From: Chryseobacterium oranimense
GTDB taxonomy: Bacteria > Bacteroidota > Bacteroidia > Flavobacteriales > Weeksellaceae
Reading direction: 5' to 3'
Assembly: GCF_900129755.1 (NCBI RefSeq)
Contig: NZ_FQWT01000001.1
Location: 1,240,001 to 1,304,000, forward strand
Length of the DNA stretch: 64,000 bases
Made by a program: the position numbers and the translations under genes. Shown piece by piece: positions 61,073 to 64,000 of this stretch. The notes beneath the pieces were generated by a model that saw only the letters and a list, made by a program, of their open reading frames with translations, was not told where the DNA came from and ran no database searches. Each line of letters begins with the position of its first letter. Position 1 is the first letter of the stretch.

Positions 61073-61519
61073 ATGAAAAAAACATTGATAGTAAAAGGAT
61101 TTTTAACCCTCAATATATTTTGTATGCTTGCCTGTTCAAAAACAAAGCAAACCGGGAAAGAAAATAATTTTCCAAAGGAAAATCTTCAAAATCAAGATTT
61201 AAAAGAATTCATAGGGAAAAGAATAACCGTTACCGGCCAAACAATAAACATGAAACTTGGCGCATTACTGATTATAGAAAACGGGGAAAGCATCTGGATG
61301 GAAGGAATGGATAGCTGGCCGGATGGATATTATGTAAGTAAATCTGAAACTAAAACTGTGAAAGTAACAGGAATTTTAACCGAAAAAAATGATTTACCTG
61401 TTTTCATTATAAGTGACTCAACAATTCAACAGGGAATACCTCAACCGGAAAAGACCAACCTTGAAAAATCAGGTAATAGATATTTCTTAAAAGATTATAA
61501 ATACACTGTACTTAAATGA
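61073..61519 (+). CDS. Small lipoprotein, OB-fold-like
   Basis: This 148-residue lipoprotein has a lipobox MLAC (Cys21). The mature part FIGKRITVTGQTINMKLGALLIIENGESIWMEGMDSW then VKVTGILTE resembles an OB-fold such as the NirD/YgiW-like or DUF4920 type. I do not assign a family. It stands alone, followed by a 123-bp AT-rich gap. Confidence 0.65.
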   Translation: MKKTLIVKGFLTLNIFCMLACSKTKQTGKENNFPKENLQNQDLKEFIGKRITVTGQTINMKLGALLIIENGESIWMEGMDSWPDGYYVSKSETKTVKVTGILTEKNDLPVFIISDSTIQQGIPQPEKTNLEKSGNRYFLKDYKYTVLK

Positions 61520-61642
61520 AAATAACTATAGCAATGAACCGAAATATAATAACGCAGAATATTGGTATTTGAAAAATAAAATTTTGTTCAAAAAAGAAAC
61601 AAACTAATACTGTAATTAACAAGCAAAACATTAAAAAAACAT

Positions 61643-61819
61643 ATGGAAAAACAATTTTATGCAGTTTATTTAAACCCTTCAAGACCTGATTTTGCCATGA
61701 GTATGACAGACAGCGAAAAGACAATTATAATAGAGCATGTCGCTTACTGGACGGAAAAAGAATGCCGTAGTTCCGGACATATCCAATTCTATTTTATAAC
61801 AGCCGACAAAAACAACTGA
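61643..61819 (+). pseudogene. Truncated YciI-like gene
   Basis: This 58-codon frame begins MEKQFYAVYLNPSRPDFAMS and continues MTDSEKTIIIEHVAYWTEK, as in YciI-family (dimeric alpha/beta barrel) proteins of about 95-100 residues. From residue 40 on it diverges (ECRSSGHIQFYFITADKNN) and stops early, losing the conserved FGPV region. Either a frameshift or a deletion has truncated it. It is too short to be expected to fold like the family. A DUF1801 gene begins 6 bp downstream. Confidence 0.55.
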
Positions 61820-61825
61820 ATTTAT

Positions 61826-62248
61826 ATGACCCTACAGGAACAGATCGCAGAATACATCAATAGCCAGCCGGAGTCTAAACGCAATGATATGCTGGAACTG
61901 CACCGCAGCATTCTGGAAATAAATCCGACATGCCAGCTATGGTTTCTGGATGGTAAAGATGATGAAGGCAAAACTGTTTCCAATCCCAATATTGGCTACG
62001 GACATTATACCATACAATATGCCGGTGGAAAGACCAGAGTGTTTTATCAGATTGGTCTTAGTGCTAATACCACCGGAATATCCGTCTATATTCTCGGTAT
62101 TGATGATAAGAAATATTTAGCGGAAACGTATGGAAAAACAATAGGCAAAGCAAGCGTTACCGGATATTGCATTAAATTTAAAAAGCTGGAAGATATCAAT
62201 ATTGAAATACTTGAGGCTGCTATACGGGATGGGTTTATCACGACATAG
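61826..62248 (+). CDS. DUF1801-like family protein
   Basis: This 140-residue protein has the start IAEYINSQPESKRNDMLELHRSIL and a strand-rich middle with PNIGYGHYTIQYAGGKTR and a C-terminal CIKFKKLEDINIEILEAAI. This matches the DUF1801/YdhG-like fold (relative of frataxin). The function is unknown. It partly overlaps the 3' end of the convergent HxlR gene by 11 bp. Confidence 0.75.
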   Translation: MTLQEQIAEYINSQPESKRNDMLELHRSILEINPTCQLWFLDGKDDEGKTVSNPNIGYGHYTIQYAGGKTRVFYQIGLSANTTGISVYILGIDDKKYLAETYGKTIGKASVTGYCIKFKKLEDINIEILEAAIRDGFITT

Positions 62249-62615
62249 GGCAAACTGATATTTCTTTACCTTCAGCATAGGTTTTTCCCCAGTCGCAAAG
62301 GCTTTCCAGAATAGGAATTAAATCCAGGCCTTTATTCGTTAAAACATACTTGACTCCTGGAGGAACGGTTTCAGGAATTTCTTTCTTGACAATAATTGCG
62401 TGAGTTTCCAGCTCTTTCAGCTGCCGTCCCAAAACCTGTTCGGAAATATTGGGCAACTCCTTTTTTAATAAATGAAACCTGTTATTTCCCTGTGAAATAG
62501 AATAAACAATTTGCGACTTCCAACGGCCGCTAATCATTGCTACCGCTGAATTGAGCTCACAAACCTGAAATAAAAACTGTTCATTTATCGCCTGGGTTGA
62601 ATTTTCTTTACGCAT
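62238..62615 (-). CDS. HxlR family transcriptional regulator
   Basis: This 125-residue winged-helix protein has AMISGRWKSQIVYSISQGNNRFHLLKKELPNISEQVLGRQLKELE in parts and a GVKYVLTNKGLDLIPIL C-terminal segment. One Cys lies at 18 (FQVCELN), near the position used for redox sensing in YodB/HypR-like HxlR proteins. It is divergent from a secreted esterase, and the 86-bp gap holds a perfect inverted repeat that is a likely binding site. Confidence 0.88.
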   Translation of the reverse strand: MRKENSTQAINEQFLFQVCELNSAVAMISGRWKSQIVYSISQGNNRFHLLKKELPNISEQVLGRQLKELETHAIIVKKEIPETVPPGVKYVLTNKGLDLIPILESLCDWGKTYAEGKEISVCPMS

Positions 62616-62640
62616 AAGTCTTCATTTTTAACGGCTCACA

Positions 62641-62669
62641 ATTTTGTTCGTTATTGTACAGAACAAAAT
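62641..62669. promoter_or_regulatory. Perfect inverted repeat between HxlR and esterase genes
   Basis: ATTTTGTTC (62641-62649) and GAACAAAAT (62661-62669) are exact complements with 11 bp between centres, lying midway between the divergent starts. Confidence 0.6.
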
Positions 62670-62701
62670 GCTTGCTGAATTTTGTAATAAAATTACACAA
62701 T

Positions 62702-63526
62702 ATGAATAAGGTAATAAGCATTATGATCGGATTACTTACGGCAATTTCAGCCAAGGCACAGGAAAAATGGGTGATAAAATCTGACTATTTGGAAAAACCC
62801 GACACAGTTCTGATTTTTAAGCCCAAAACCTATCAGAAAACAGAAAAATATCCCTTGATCTATCTTTTTCATGGTTACAGCGAAAATTATAAACAGTGGT
62901 CCAAAACCACAGATTTACAGAAACTGGCCGATCAATATAACTTCATTATTGTTACGCCAGATGGTTTTACATCTTATTATATCAACAGTCCCATCAACAA
63001 AAGTTCACAGTATGAAAATTTTTTCTTTAAAGAATTGGTCCCAAAAGTACACCGTTCATTTACTGTTGACAACAGAAATATTTTCATCAGCGGTTTAAGT
63101 ATGGGAGGCTATGGAGCTTTGCGGTATTTCATTCTGCATCCGGACTATTTTAATACAGCAGGATCTACCAGCGGAGCTTTGGAAATTGACCCTTTGAATT
63201 TTAAAAAAGTAAGTCAGCACTTTTGGCAAAGCAACAGATTAATGGATGATCTGACCACTAATATCGGCGATCCGAAACATACAGACTGGACCCCATACAG
63301 TATCTCATCACTTTTGAAACAGCATCCCGATTTTAAGAAAGCTTTTATTTTTGACTGCGGAACCGAAGATATCTTATATCCGAATTCCCTGCAGCTGAAA
63401 CACCAGTCTGACAGTCTCAAAATTCCAGCTACTTTTATCAGTCAGCCGGGTGACCATAATACAGAATACTGGAACAAATCCATTGAACATCATTTTGTCT
63501 ATTTCCAACAGCATTTGAAAAAATAA
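62702..63526 (+). CDS. Secreted esterase of the alpha/beta hydrolase family
   Basis: This 274-residue protein uses the ATG at 62702; the longer frame from 62654 starts inside the inverted repeat. It has a signal peptide (1-19, ending SAKAQ). The nucleophile elbow GLSMGGYG and the start YLFHGYSENYKQW are typical of esterase D / tributyrin-esterase-like carboxylesterases. Acid and His candidates are in FDCGTEDIL and QPGDHNTEYW. Its control by the divergent HxlR regulator is inferred. Confidence 0.82.
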   Translation: MNKVISIMIGLLTAISAKAQEKWVIKSDYLEKPDTVLIFKPKTYQKTEKYPLIYLFHGYSENYKQWSKTTDLQKLADQYNFIIVTPDGFTSYYINSPINKSSQYENFFFKELVPKVHRSFTVDNRNIFISGLSMGGYGALRYFILHPDYFNTAGSTSGALEIDPLNFKKVSQHFWQSNRLMDDLTTNIGDPKHTDWTPYSISSLLKQHPDFKKAFIFDCGTEDILYPNSLQLKHQSDSLKIPATFISQPGDHNTEYWNKSIEHHFVYFQQHLKK

Positions 63527-63579
63527 AAAGGACAAAAGCCTGTGAACATTATTCTAAATCAATAAATTAAAAAGTAAAA

Positions 63580-63969
63580 TTAAATTGTTTCTTTTTCAGG
63601 AACATTGACAAATTCACCTTTTTCAACAACAAGCCGGTTGCCCCATTCTGTAATAGCGTCCAAAACAGGAATAAACGTTTTACCAAGATCAGTCAGGCTG
63701 TACACCACCTTAACAGGTGGCTTTTCGCCAAAGACTTTCCTTGACACCAAACCGTCTTTTTCCAATTGCTTTAACTGCAAACTCAGCGTCATTTCGGTCA
63801 CTGCCGCCAGCTCTTTCCGAAGTTCACTGTACCTTTTAGCTTCTTCTTTCAGATGATAAAGGATAACTGCTTTCCATTTCCCGCCTACCAGATCCATGGT
63901 AAGACTTACGGTACAGGGATATATTTTCCCTTTTAATTTTATATGGTCACCAATGCACTCTGTTTTCAT
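63580..63969 (-). CDS. HxlR family transcriptional regulator
   Basis: This 129-residue protein has YPCTVSLTMDLVGGKWKAVILYHLKEEAKRYSELRKELAAVTEMTLSLQLKQLEKDGLVSR in parts and VVYSLTDLGKTFIPVLDAITEWG. Two cysteines (5 and 19) flank the first helix, so redox sensing is possible. The gene it controls is probably divergent and lies beyond the window's right edge. It differs clearly from the HxlR copy at 62238. Confidence 0.88.
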   Translation of the reverse strand: MKTECIGDHIKLKGKIYPCTVSLTMDLVGGKWKAVILYHLKEEAKRYSELRKELAAVTEMTLSLQLKQLEKDGLVSRKVFGEKPPVKVVYSLTDLGKTFIPVLDAITEWGNRLVVEKGEFVNVPEKETI

Positions 63970-64000
63970 TTTAAATTTATTTTGGCCTATCGGTTTAGAT

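Overview
The window looks like a piece of a Flavobacteriales chromosome, most likely Chryseobacterium or a close Weeksellaceae relative. The reasons are low GC, Bacteroidota-type promoter elements (TAnnTTTG near -7) upstream of many genes, a C-terminal type IX secretion (T9SS) sorting domain, short secreted proteins carrying VGINT motifs, and core genes of flavobacterial type (GlyA, ValS, AsnS, RpoN, RimM/S16, ATP-cone-less NrdA). The genus is inferred from overall likeness and was not computed. No tRNA, CRISPR array, phage or insertion sequence was seen.

Layout. 1-3.4 kb is the edge of a surface polysaccharide locus: export lipoprotein, membrane-bound sugar 4,6-dehydratase and PLP sugar aminotransferase. 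3.4-8 kb holds recX, glyA, a thioredoxin-reductase-like flavoprotein and a GT39 glycosyltransferase. 8-12.7 kb is a MacAB-type efflux operon with one ATPase, two separate permeases and an adaptor. 13-16.3 kb is a class I ribonucleotide reductase operon with two DnaA-box-like sites upstream. 16.3-23.3 kb carries four secreted surface proteins separated by very AT-rich spacers and ended by similar hairpins. 23.4-33.4 kb is ordinary housekeeping and hypothetical genes, including ribokinase, valS, a DUF1573 protein and PPK2.

The standout is 33.5-41.6 kb: sixteen consecutive small exported genes on one strand, in three families. Family A is a roughly 125-residue lipoprotein present six times. Family B is a 167-188-residue secreted protein present seven times, each mature copy with exactly two cysteines. 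Family C is a related 174-186-residue secreted protein present three times, with no conserved cysteine. The order is A-B-C / A-B / A-C / A-B-B-B / A-B / A-B-C, so each A opens a module of one to three B or C partners. Five A copies are (almost) identical in protein over their last ~93 residues although their DNA differs at many silent sites, while B and C vary widely. This suggests a constant lipoprotein serving a variable set of secreted partners. I do not recognise any of the three families, and this is the best candidate for an undescribed system in the window.

Downstream, rnpB (RNase P RNA) lies tail-to-tail with the array, followed by an ECF sigma factor with an overlapping membrane partner, an acyl-CoA synthetase, rpoN and asnS. 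48.4-51.6 kb has two secreted surface proteins divergent from an HTH regulator and an AraC regulator; the shared promoter region holds two copies of a palindrome. 51.6-64 kb holds two serine hydrolases, rpsP-rimM, a nitroreductase, a Gre-like factor, an M3 peptidase, a truncated YciI-like gene, and two HxlR regulators, one of them divergent from a secreted esterase across a perfect inverted repeat.
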